A stretch of 64,000 bases of DNA from Micrasema longulum (lineage: Eukaryota > Arthropoda > Insecta > Trichoptera > Brachycentridae): assembly GCA_022494885.1 (NCBI GenBank), contig JAGVSM010000517.1, positions 124,001 through 188,000 on the forward strand, in the 5' to 3' direction. This document shows positions 49,152-58,575 of this stretch, piece after piece (positions within the stretch are counted from its first letter, which is position 1; each line of letters begins with the position of its first letter). The notes under the pieces were generated by a model. It was not told where the DNA came from and ran no database searches. It saw only the letters and a list, made by a program, of their open reading frames with translations. Made by a program: the position numbers and the translations under genes.

Positions 49152-49350
49152 AATAAAAATGAAATGACGAAATCTAATACAGTTCTTACATTATATTTAC
49201 ACTGACAGCTAAATGAAGCCCGCTACCAAACCATTTCCGTTGTTTTTTTTTCACTCCATCAATATATTCACTCATTACACCAATTTGAACAATCCTATTG
49301 ATGGTAGTATTTATCGGTGCTTATTAAAACAATGTTTGTGTCTTTTTCAG

Positions 49351-49560
49351 GCATTTTTTGAGAAACTTGGCACATACGATAGCGGGTTCGACATCTGGGG
49401 CGGTGAGAATCTGGAACTTTCCTTCAAGACCTGGATGTGTGGAGGAACTCTGGAGATAGTGCCTTGCTCTCACGTGGGACATATCTTTAGGAAGAGATCT
49501 CCATATCAATGGCGCAAAGGGGTTAACGTCCTCAAGAGAAACTCCATCCGTCTATCAGAA
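49351..49560 (+). CDS. Pgant9: Polypeptide GalNAc-transferase, catalytic exon 4
   Basis: Seventy codons in phase 0/0 cover the rest of the Gal/GalNAc-T motif: [20 protein letters not shown], then [20 protein letters not shown] and [14 protein letters not shown] is the catalytic-site block, and the His of V-G-H (residue 240 from the first full codon in the window) should be the third Mn2+ ligand with the DxH pair of exon 2. The acceptor is TCTTTTTCAG. The donor is GTATAA, so the in-frame continuation GTA-TAA would be a stop if this intron were retained. Nothing is truncated or mutated. Confidence 0.95.
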
Positions 49561-50382
49561 GTATAAACCAATTTTGTTTGCTTAGATATCAAACACATTT
49601 AAAACCATATAAGTTTTTTTACTTTAAGGAGTAAAGCCACTTGAAAAAATTTTTTTTAAAAAAATGCAATAAAAGCAATAAAATCTCCAATTAAAATTGA
49701 AGTGTAGAAAATATATTTTTTTGTAATTTTTTAAATTTTAAAATAGGATCTTTTGCGCAAAACGTTCCAAACAAAAAACGTCTTTTTTTGTAATAATATT
49801 AATTTCGTAGTTTGATGCGGAATTTATCTGAAAATATAATTTTGAGATTTCAAATTTCAAAAGTTACATGTTTCAATAAAAACGGATTTAACATTATTTA
49901 AATGAACATAAACAATATAAAATTTCGATTTACCTACATCCAATCTGCATTGCCAGCTCCATACATTTGCCCTTTCAAATTAACATTGTAATCTTCTTCA
50001 TCCTTTCTAGTTGACTTCAAAATTTTCGCGTGGCTTAAAATTCTGGACTGGCTCTACCCCTTAAAGCGTCAAATCAATCTTATTTTTTCAGTTTTTATGT
50101 TTTCCATACTACTGTTTTTATGAAAATTTTGAAAAAATTAATCACATTGGTATTAAATAAATCAGAACACTTTACTGTAATACCACAAATTTTAATGGAC
50201 GCAGGTGATTCAGAAGCAAAATAAAATTACTTTTACTATAGTAAAAAATAAAAATACTTTTAAGACTATTGAACTCAATTAAATTCCTACTGTAGATCAC
50301 AATGCGTCAATGCAAACATGTGTCCATTTTTTCCAAAGTTTTTTCTGTTTTTTTGTTGTTGTATCATTCATCAATTTAACAG

Positions 50383-50565
50383 GTATGGCTGGATGAATAT
50401 GCCAAGTACTACTACCAGAGAATTGGTAACGACAAAGGTGACTATGGAGACGTGTCGGACCGAAGAGCACTGAGAAAAAATCTCAATTGCAAGTCTTTCG
50501 ATTGGTACCTGAAGAACGTTTACCCAGAACTGTTCATTCCAGGAGATGCTGTAGCAAATGGCGAG
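50383..50565 (+). CDS. Pgant9: Polypeptide GalNAc-transferase, end of catalytic domain and linker
   Basis: Sixty-one codons in phase 0/0. [20 protein letters not shown] is followed by [20 protein letters not shown] and [11 protein letters not shown]. The E-V-W-x-D-E-Y and L-x-C-K-S-F-x-W-Y-L-x-N-V-Y-P-E blocks close the GT27 catalytic domain. The last residues, AVANGE, lead into the lectin domain. The acceptor is ATCAATTTAACAG and the donor GTACGT. All three downstream alternative exons join at this donor in the same frame. Confidence 0.95.
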
Positions 50566-50631
50566 GTACGTATAAACTCGTTTCCTAGAACTATCGTTAA
50601 AACAATTGTATACAGGTATATCATAAATCGG

Positions 50632-50808
50632 GTTGTGGTCCTGTGGCTGGTGTCTCGGAGTCACGGACCAAAGGTCTGTAGTTCGAATCCCACTCTACCC
50701 CAACTTGATTCCATTTTCTAATAGTGAGTTATTTACAACTCGTTAAAAATGGCCCCTTAAAATTAAATATTTAGGTTAATCATAAGAACGCAAATATTTC
50801 TTTTTTAT
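50632..50808 (+). mobile_element. tRNA-derived SINE family 3
   Basis: The head CCTGTGGCTGGTGTCTCGGA is followed by a good B box, AGTTCGAATCCCACTC. The body has TTCCATTTTCTAATAGTG and ends CATAAGAACGCAAATATTTC. It lies in the intron just upstream of the first alternative lectin exon and closely matches 29765-29945. Confidence 0.7.
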
Positions 50809-51285
50809 AAAAAAAAATCAAAAAATCAAAATCAAAATAAGATTAAAACAAAAAAAAAACAGACGGAGAGAAGGTAAATTTAAGTGTTTATTCGTAAAAC
50901 AGTTTATCACCTCTTTAATAATACTAGACTTGGGACGTACCCATTTCTTCCTCAGAACTTACAAATTTACAATTGTCTTCGAACACACGAAAGGTGGTAA
51001 GCGATCATATGCTAACTTTTGACAAAGTTTGTGATGGCATATTTTTACAATACTTATCAAAACCAAGTTCTTTTTATTAAAATAAATAAGGGCCCAGTTC
51101 AATTGAAAATGTTATATTTTATTAAGTTTTGTCAAAATTGAAAAGTATGTTGCACGAAATACGGCAGCCAGATTTGCCCATTGCAACTATTACTGTAGAA
51201 CTTGCCCCCAGTATCGAAGGATCTAAACTTAGAATCTATGTTATTTATTTTCCTATCTTCACTAACCAAAATCTCTCGTATTTAG

Positions 51286-51396
51286 TTCCGAAACTTAGGT
51301 GTTGGAGGCAAAACTTGCCTCGATTCTCCGCTGCGGAAGACAGACCTCCATAAGCCCGCCGGGCTCTATCCTTGCCATCGTCAGGGAGGAAATCAG
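51286..51396 (+). CDS. Pgant9: Alternative lectin alpha-repeat exon, version a (basic)
   Basis: Thirty-seven codons, phase 0/0: FRNLGVGGKTCLDSPLRKTD followed by LHKPAGLYPCHRQGGNQ. This is the alpha repeat of the C-terminal ricin-type beta-trefoil, which binds GalNAc already on glycopeptides and guides the enzyme to further sites. C-L-D and the closing C-H-x-Q-G-G-N-Q are the family's disulfide and sugar-pocket landmarks. The acceptor is CGTATTTAG, the donor GTACCA. Counting Lys/Arg against Asp/Glu the net charge is about +4, and the basic run PLRKTDLHK sits in the loop after C-L-D. It is homologous to the exons at 52835 and 53740, with which it is probably mutually exclusive. Confidence 0.9.
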
Positions 51397-52154
51397 GTAC
51401 CACAAGAAGATACCAGACGACTGTGGATGAAGCAAACCATCAGTGGGATTAGAACAAATAACGACAAGCATGATGTAGCAATACGTTGTTTCGGCACGCT
51501 ATGCGCTAGACAGATCATTCACGATATCTTAGAAAAGCTTTTTGAGAGGTTTAGAGTCTTAGTCCTCTTCCTGACTGTTTAATTATTCTCTTTTCTTTAT
51601 AAGAGAATGTGCATTTTTTTGTTCTTTGTTTATAATGAATATAACCAGCTATTGGTTTCGTGAATGATTGGATAATACCTCCTTTTCCACAGCCCAGTTG
51701 ACTGACAATTATTGGCTGACAGAGCACCTGCTGTTCCTACTTTGTCGATATGTTTTGTGTTGTCTTTAGCACGCTGTTTTTACCTGCATGCGCTTTCCTC
51801 TAATTATAACCTTTTTATTGAAAGTACACACAGATCACATTTGAACGTAGTTATACAGAAGCAGCCAGTCCACAATTTTGAAAAAATGAGATATTGTTGT
51901 TATTAAGTGCAGTAATGTTGATTCTACGTTCTGCTAAAAATAGCCAGGCCGTTTTCACACAAAAATCTGTAATAATCCCCGTCTGAAATAGTGTTGATCA
52001 CAAAAACAACATTTCTTTGTGCGCAGTAACATTTGCAGAAACTCTCACAGCACTAAAAAATTTTTTCGCTTTAGATGCTGATGGAAAGATCTATGCCTCC
52101 AGGAATCTAATTATCTTAAATTAATGCACGTGGATAGTACATAATGCTTATAAT

Positions 52155-52402
52155 GTAATAGTCAGCGCATTTACCTACCAAGCAAGAGTTCTCGGGTTGG
52201 ATTCCCGGCATGGCAAATATGAAATATTTATTTAAAAGGGTGATTTCTCACCAGAATATTTCATAGTCCCTGGACTGGTACCTGAAGCGTTAGACTGATC
52301 ATCTTACCTTCATGTTACAAAAATGATCAAAATACGCTGCGATTGGTGTATCAACGCAGTGCCCTTTTCACCATTAGGTGCGGGAAGGGAATGAAGATGA
52401 TT
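52155..52402 (+). mobile_element. tRNA-derived SINE family 1 between alternative exons a and b
   Basis: The head ATAGTCAGCGCATTTACCTA is followed by the B box GGGTTGGATTCCCGG. The body has CCTGGACTGGTACCTGAAGC and GTTAGACTGATCATCTTACC and ends CACCATTAGGTGCGGGAAGG. It is the closest relative of the copy at 24502-24760. Confidence 0.75.
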
Positions 52403-52834
52403 GACACATAAGTATTTAAATTTTATAAATTCCTTAATTTAAAAATACAAGTTGTGAAAAAATATGTTTCAATGCAGAATGTTACCTCAGGCGTTCAGAG
52501 TTTAAATGAGTTTTTATCATTTAATATAAGATCTGGCTGTTTTCTGTAAAATGCACATATATGGTTGTGATCCAAAAATCATTAAAACTGGTCAAAAACA
52601 TTTGTATAAATAAAAAAATACTTTTGCGGTATTTATCATTTGTCAAAGTAAAAAACAATCCAACTGTTGTGTAAATTTAATTATTCATAATTTTCACAAA
52701 AGTGCTTTTATCTCAGTTTCACTTTTCCATGGCTGGCTGTTTTTTGCAATAACTACGTTCAATTATTCGTCGTTGCGTCGTCTTACAAAGGATGCGAACT
52801 CTTTCTTATATATGTATTTATAAATTTCATTCAG

Positions 52835-52939
52835 ATCGTAAATCTTTCCGGTGACAATTTGTGTCTGGACTCTTTGGATAGAAGAGCCAAGGATAAAGCG
52901 ATAGGAATTTATAAATGCCACCATCAAGGGGAAAATCAG
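52835..52939 (+). CDS. Pgant9: Alternative lectin alpha-repeat exon, version b (neutral)
   Basis: Thirty-five codons, phase 0/0: IVNLSGDNLCLDSLDRRAKD followed by KAIGIYKCHHQGENQ. It aligns with versions a and c at C-L-D-S, G-(L/I)-(Y/W), C-H and the terminal G-x-N-Q, so it is a third alternative alpha repeat of the lectin domain. The net charge is about 0, with alternating acidic and basic residues in the loop after C-L-D. The acceptor is TTTCATTCAG. The donor GTTTGA is weaker than those of a and c, so inclusion may depend on an activator. A 152-codon frame on the opposite strand covers it but looks fortuitous. The residues before the final N-Q are G-E rather than G-G. Confidence 0.82.
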
Positions 52940-53189
52940 GTTTGATAGGAGAATGCCAGATATGTTTTCGGGACCAGTGCTTATTTTATCAAATATGTTT
53001 TTGAATTTATTGTAGAGTTTAAATGTGTGGTTTTCATATTTTTGGCTATTTGATTTCCAAAGTGGGAGACAAATTAAAAAAAAAAAAAGGGATTTTTTAA
53101 TGTTTATGAAGAAGTAATAAGCCTTATTTACACATGACTTCATTGAAAAAATGTTTATGATGAAAATTGTAACTAACTTGCTTGAACAA

Positions 53190-53460
53190 TATTTTGAGTT
53201 TGTCCAAATTTGTGTAGACAAGGACTGGATTCAACTCCCTGGGGAGCTGTTTATATTAACAAGCTCTTTAACTTCACAAACATCAACAGATGAAAGAATT
53301 GAAGGAATATAGATGTTCAAATATAGGCAGAATGGTGAATGTTACACAGTGTGTAAAGTGGCCACTTAAACCAGCCATTGACAGGTCATAAGCCCTGTAG
53401 ATGCCTAGACTTCTATATTACCTTATCTTAAATGTTTTTCATCTCTGTTGTAATATGTTA
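53190..53460. mobile_element. TIR element family A between alternative exons b and c
   Basis: The left end, ACAATATTTTGAGTTTGTCC then AAATTTGTGTAGACAAGGAC, is followed by the core: ATGAAAGAATTGAAGGAATA, GGCAGAATGGTGAATGTTAC, CATTGACAGGTCATAAGCCC and TGTAGATGCCTAGACTTC. It ends TTCATCTCTGTTG. It occupies about a third of the 800-bp intron separating versions b and c. Confidence 0.65.
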
Positions 53461-53739
53461 TTAACTTGCTTAAATTTAAAAAATTCGAAAATTTCATTTT
53501 CGATTTTTTAAAATATTATTTAAGCATTAACTGCGGCAATTATTTTATTTTGACAATGTAACTAACATAATTTTATTTCCTCATATTTAAAAAATGTATG
53601 TTAAATGTTATGAAACGGCTATTTATAGTTTCCAATTATCCGTCACTGTTTTTGACTAACCTCGCTTGTAAAGCATGAAAAATCCTCACCTCTTGTTTGA
53701 CCCTCACAATTTTCCATGTCTCCTTCCACCGGGCTGCAG

Positions 53740-53844
53740 ATAGCGAACGAATGGTCTGACCATTGCCTGGATTCTGCTTGCAAGCCGGAAGATATGCACC
53801 AGCCCGCTGGTCTGTGGCGATGCCACCAACAGGGTGGTAATCAG
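53740..53844 (+). CDS. Pgant9: Alternative lectin alpha-repeat exon, version c (acidic)
   Basis: Thirty-five codons, phase 0/0: IANEWSDHCLDSACKPEDMH followed by QPAGLWRCHQQGGNQ. It keeps C-L-D-S, P-A-G-L, C-H-x-Q-G-G-N-Q in the same places as version a, so it can replace it without changing the reading frame. The net charge is about -3 and the loop after C-L-D carries K-P-E-D instead of the basic run of version a. There is an extra Cys five residues after the conserved one. The acceptor is GGGCTGCAG with a pyrimidine tract upstream, the donor GTAATA. The exon is more GC-rich than its surroundings, as expected for coding sequence under selection. Confidence 0.9.
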
Positions 53845-56283
53845 GTAATAAGACTGCCGGGCTCCTTAAATAGAGATTAGCGGTACTTCTAATTAGAACT
53901 CGAATTACTTAACAATCCGGGAAGATGGAATAACAACTAAACTTGGGGGAGAAGAAAGCATGAAAAATATTTCATTATTAAAGTATTTTTCTCGAAATTA
54001 AAATCAAACCTAACACTTTCAATCAGACGATTCGTTAAGTTCTGTTTAATTTCTTACCCATTGTTTTAACATACGTCTCAGATATCATATATTTGGAAGA
54101 TCCCAGGTATCACATTCGTCCTCCTTGACTCTCGATCCTTTTCACACTTCTCAAATAAGAACCTCAGCATGCCTTACTTATTTAATTATTCCAAATTTAG
54201 TTGCTTTAAATGTATTTCACAACTATTGAAACAACTCTTTGTGAGGTATCAATCAACAGTATAAAAATGGCCAACATCGCTGTTTTTCGATTATTTTAAA
54301 CATTTTTAATAGCATCACCAACCATTTCAGAATTTTTATTTAAAAGCTAAGCATTTTTTCTTATCTTTCTTTTTTTTACTTGAAAATCTATTATCAATTT
54401 CATTTAAGTAAGAACTAAGCATATAAACTAAATCTAAATCAATTTTGATTCTGAAACCATTTCCTATGTATTGATCATTACGATTTAAATGCGCGTAGTA
54501 TATATATTTCAAAATAAGTATATTTTATTACTCGAAATTTTCATACTACGCAAAACTTTATATATCCTTATTGAAAATTGTATAAAACTTTTTAGACTTC
54601 CTTGCGATGGCGCCCTGGAACTGGTTGTAGGCCATTGAGTTTAAGAGCAAAGTATGAGGCTCTATACACACGTCGTAAGACGCATATGTGTTCATTTTAT
54701 AAAAGGTGGGAGTTGCTTTGATACCGGCAGATCAATTTGATCCCCCGAGAGTACGAAGGGGAGTTCTCCTCTTTCTCAATATGTGTTCCTGATCTTAAAA
54801 GCAATTTCTATACCGAACATCTCTCAACTATTCGGTAAAGATATCTTTGATCAAAGTAAATAAATGGTTACTTCATTAAGATGATTCTAAAAATATGAAT
54901 GTGACTCGTAATTACATAATAATAAGGAAATATTGTACTATTTCTATACCAGCATCCAGAGATTTCAAAATGAAATAATTACGTTGAATTTGAAATCTCA
55001 TGTACCTACGAAAATATTTTTTGATTTCATCACCAATAATAATTATTTTTATGTAAATAAGATCTTTATTTTATTTGTTATTTATAAAAATAGCGTAAAA
55101 ACACTAAAAAAGAACCTAAAAACAAATATGGCTGAATTTTTTTAGTATTTTGTTGTAAATTTAGAGTTACAAATGTATTCAACAACAATATCTGTATTTT
55201 AATAAAGTACTTAAATAGAGATAAAGGTGAGTAATTCGGTTATTCGTTCTATTGATTTACTAACGCTTTTTTTGGTGTAATTATTAGTAATGATTGATCA
55301 GCAGTAATTGACCGCCATTGATATTTTTATAATAATTATTTATCACAGAAATCATTAGGATATTAATGTTTTAAATCACAGTAACCTTTAATCGGTTTAA
55401 ATATTAACTATCATTAGATTTTTTACATGCATACCAATTTTTTTTTTAGGCATTGTAATTACAAATGTTATACAATATTAAAATTACGTAATAAATTTGC
55501 AACATTATATGAATAAATCAAATAAATATCGTAATAAATAATAATTATTATTTAATGCGGTCAATTATTGCATCTTTTATTATCAGTTATTATGCACCAT
55601 ATACTTTTAATACCAAAATTAACAACACAGTTTATTTTAGAGGTGTAGGTTTACTAATGAAATCTTAACTGTTTGATTTGCTCCATCCACAGGTAAGTGA
55701 TAATTACTTTTTTTCTGCTTTCGAAAATTCTCGTTTTTTTACTGTTCGTATGTTGAAAATTTGCAACTGTTTTCAACATATTTTTGTCATTAATGGAACG
55801 AAAAATTTAATTCTTAATGAATTCAATAAATTTATTTACCATTTAAATATCATAGAAATTGTTAACATTCAAAGCCATAATTATTAATTTATAACGCATA
55901 AAAACTCACGTTCACAATATTTTCTTGTGAATTTTTTAAATACACAAATTATTAAAATACATCTACTTACGTTTTTTTTAAAAACAATCATAGGTCAAAA
56001 TTTATTAAAATTGATTTTAATACCTATTTTACTTTTACTCGTATGGTATCCATTGAAATGGCGAATTATCAAAATCACCTATTCAAAAATCACAACTATC
56101 TCTTAGATGTAGTGAAAGTGATGAAACCGGTCACTGGCTATTCATTATGTGTGTTTTTTTTTTTTAATTGTAAAAAGTAATATTTTACTCAGACGATAAT
56201 TTTCCAATACCGATTTTAGAGTCAATATATTTGTTTTCTTACATTATTTTCACGTTTTTAATATATTTTTTGTGTGCTTTTAG

Positions 56284-56412
56284 TACTGGATGTATTCCAA
56301 AGTGGGAGAAATCAGGAGAGACGAAACATGTTTAGATTACTCTGGGCAAGACGTGATCCTTTATCCTTGTCATGGGTCTAAAGGAAACCAGTACTGGGAA
56401 TATGATCCTGAC
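56284..56412 (+). CDS. Pgant9: Polypeptide GalNAc-transferase, lectin beta-repeat exon
   Basis: Forty-three codons, phase 0/0: YWMYSKVGEIRRDETCLDYS, then DVILYPCHGSKGNQYWEYD. The opening Y-W joins the N-Q of whichever alternative exon precedes, rebuilding the Q-x-W motif that ends the alpha repeat. The exon then has its own C-L-D, P-C-H and G-N-Q-Y-W, the complete beta repeat of the ricin-type lectin fold. The acceptor is TGTGCTTTTAG and the donor GTAAGT. Because this exon supplies the second half of the first Q-x-W motif, exactly one alpha exon is needed for a proper fold. Confidence 0.94.
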
Positions 56413-56951
56413 GTAAGTATAATAATTACACGTATTTTAATATTTATTTATCTATATTTTTTATAGGTAATTTTTATTATTTAAATCGTATTTTAACTCT
56501 TAATCAAAGTGGTTGACACAATTTTAAAAAAATGTATTAACTCTCAAACTACAAAGTAAAAATGTTTTTTTGATAATAAAAACACATTTGACTTATATTT
56601 TTTTCTGTTATATAATGTATTTATTTTAGATAGTTGTACAAATAAAATGAACCTGACCTAACGATATAAATAAAAAAATATTTTATTTAAAAAAACATTA
56701 TTATAAAATCCAGTAGCCTTCTAATGACAGTATCTACTTACCTCTATTACTAATAATTTGGTCAATAAAAATTTGCTAGATTTTGTTTATTTTAAAATAA
56801 ATCCGCTTCAAATTTAATAAATAGGCAAAGTACACTGATAACACAAATCTTTTTTCATCTATACAAATCGAACAATATATTAGTAATGTTTTAAATAATT
56901 TATTATTGTTATCAAAAAAAAAATACTTTGTGGTATGACATTACACACCTT

Positions 56952-57084
56952 TTTGTTTATACATTTGTATAAACCACTTTATTTTTTCTTTTTTTTAAAA
57001 ATTCCTGACGATGAGGTAGTAACCTCGAAACCGGTCGAAGTGTAATTAAAAAAATTAAGTGGTTTATACAAATTTATAAACAAA
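56952..57084. mobile_element. Hairpin element with 28-bp inverted ends and hammerhead-like core
   Basis: The ends 56952-56979 and 57057-57084 are inverted repeats with one mismatch in 28 bp (left begins TTTGTTTATA, right finishes TATAAACAAA). Between them, 57005-57036 reads CTGACGA, T, stem GAGGT, loop AGTA, stem ACCTC, then GAAA and CCGGTC. This is the order of a type I hammerhead ribozyme: CUGANGA, stem II, GAAA, tiny stem III and a GUC cleavage triplet. The extra T after CTGACGA is not in the consensus. Hammerheads of this kind occur in Penelope-like elements and retrozymes; the assignment here is inference. Confidence 0.45.
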
Positions 57085-57584
57085 TAAGTGTTTTTAATAA
57101 TTGTTCGATTTAATTGTTCTTTTAATATGTTTTATGCGTGCAATAATTACCGGCTGCACTTTTATGAATATGAGATGAGTATAAACGTAGGGTTTTATTT
57201 TATTATCATCAATTTTCTATTATGATATTCAAAAGTAGAACAAAGATGTAGTCTTATAACATTGGTTAATAAAAAAAATAGTAAAAAAAGTAATGTTCTG
57301 TTACTCAGATGACGTATGAGACATATTCCTCGGCCTCTTCTCACTAATCAATTTATGAATAAGAGTAGAGATAGACAAACTTCTAAGGAGCGGGCCAAAA
57401 TATAATTATTTATTTTTTATTTTTTGAAACTAGGTAATTAGTACTGACATTTAATATAAATTAGCCAATAAAACCTAAAATTTGCAGTTCATAAGCTAAG
57501 AGGACCATCGGATTATTCCAAATAGTATTTAGTCTGCGTCCAGCAGACTTCGGGTATTAATCGTTTTTCAAAATGAACCCTTTT

Positions 57585-58040
57585 GGTTTTCGACAGTGTT
57601 TTGAGTATGTCCAAATGTTTGCAGACTCGCTGGATTTCCTAACGAGGGAGTTATTTAGATTTAAATTTGTTGCAACAGAAAGTGAAAACATTTTTGAAAA
57701 GGGAATATGGAAGTCCAGGCATTTACAGGGTCTATGACCTGTCATTTGCTGGTCAAAGTGGCCACTTAACACACTGTGTAACATTCATAATTCTATCTAT
57801 GTTTTAACATCTACATTTCCTCAACTCTTCCATTTGTTGAATTTTGTGAAGTAAAAGAGCTCAAACCTTTTTCATGTGAGTGAGATTAATCCGGAAATGT
57901 GAATGTTTAAATATGGGCAGATTACTGAATGTTACACAGTGTCTAAAGTGGCCATATAAATCAACCAATAACAGGTCAAAAGCCCTGTAAATGCCCAGAC
58001 TTTAATATTCCCCTCTCAAAAATATTTTCCTTCTCTGATT
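57585..58040. mobile_element. TIR element family A in the last intron
   Basis: The left end GTTTTGAGTATGTCCAAATG is followed by TTTGCAGACTCGCTGGATTT. The first core has ACAGGGTCTATGACCTGTCA; from 57890 a reversed core reads ATATGGGCAGATTACTGAAT, AACAGGTCAAAAGCCCTGTA and AATGCCCAGAC. It lies about 400 bp before the final exon. Confidence 0.65.
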
Positions 58041-58434
58041 CAACAAATTTAGACCAATATGTCTTGCTTATAATTTTACACTCAGTATTTGAGCGGAACT
58101 AAAAGACGTAGGTTATGAAAACATGTGCCAGATCGGATGGAACCTTTGATCGGGCTGCATCTGACTCGTGTGCTGTAGTTCGCACATCGCTTGATTGATG
58201 AAAACGTTATTACTTATTTCATTCCCAGTGATTTTCCCTGTTCTTTTCTTATGTTTTTTTAATCGATCATAAAATTTAGATGTTAGAAAGTTGATAAAAT
58301 GTATGTTCACGTAATTTGTTCTTGTTTTTGCGTATACATGTAAACTGCATCGTCACTATCGAAATTTAATTTATGTACTTGAACGTTTCAAATGTGTTGC
58401 GAGTTTTAAATATGTCTTTTTTCCTCGTTTCCAG

Positions 58435-58575
58435 ACCCGACTCTTAAAGCACGGAAGCAGCGAGAAGTGCATGGCCATCAACAGCTTCAAGGAGAAGCTG
58501 GTGATGGAAGACTGCAATCCCGAGGAGAAGAGGCAGCAGTGGCAGCTGGAAAACTTTGACGCTTCCAAGATGTAG
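58435..58575 (+). CDS. Pgant9: Polypeptide GalNAc-transferase, lectin gamma repeat and stop
   Basis: Forty-six codons and a TAG stop at 58573-58575. TRLLKHGSSEKCMAINSFKE is followed by LVMEDCNPEEKRQQWQLENF and DASKM. It is the gamma repeat of the beta-trefoil: K-C-M-A replaces the usual C-L-D, and R-Q-Q-W is the final Q-x-W. This pattern is normal for the family and suggests the gamma repeat does not bind sugar in the same way. The acceptor is TTCCTCGTTTCCAG. The visible protein thus ends with a full three-repeat lectin domain. The exon is GC-rich compared with the AT-rich 3' UTR after it. Confidence 0.94.
   Translation, partial: TRLLKHGSSEKCMAINSFKEKLVMEDCNPEEKRQQWQLENFDASKM

Noticed and set aside
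49213..49566. 117-codon frame as a separate small gene
   Set aside because: Its first 46 codons are intron; the rest is exon 4 of the transferase, and its apparent stop GTATAA comes from the splice donor.
52763..53221. 152-codon minus-strand open frame across alternative exon b
   Set aside because: It is antisense to a well-supported exon, very rich in AT-encoded residues (Phe, Ile, Lys, Asn), and shows no domain. The opening appears fortuitous.
53845..56283. A fourth alternative lectin exon downstream of version c
   Set aside because: I looked for C-L-D followed by C-H..G-G-N-Q and a phase 0 donor in this intron and found none; the only good AG|GTAAGT has no exon between the sites.
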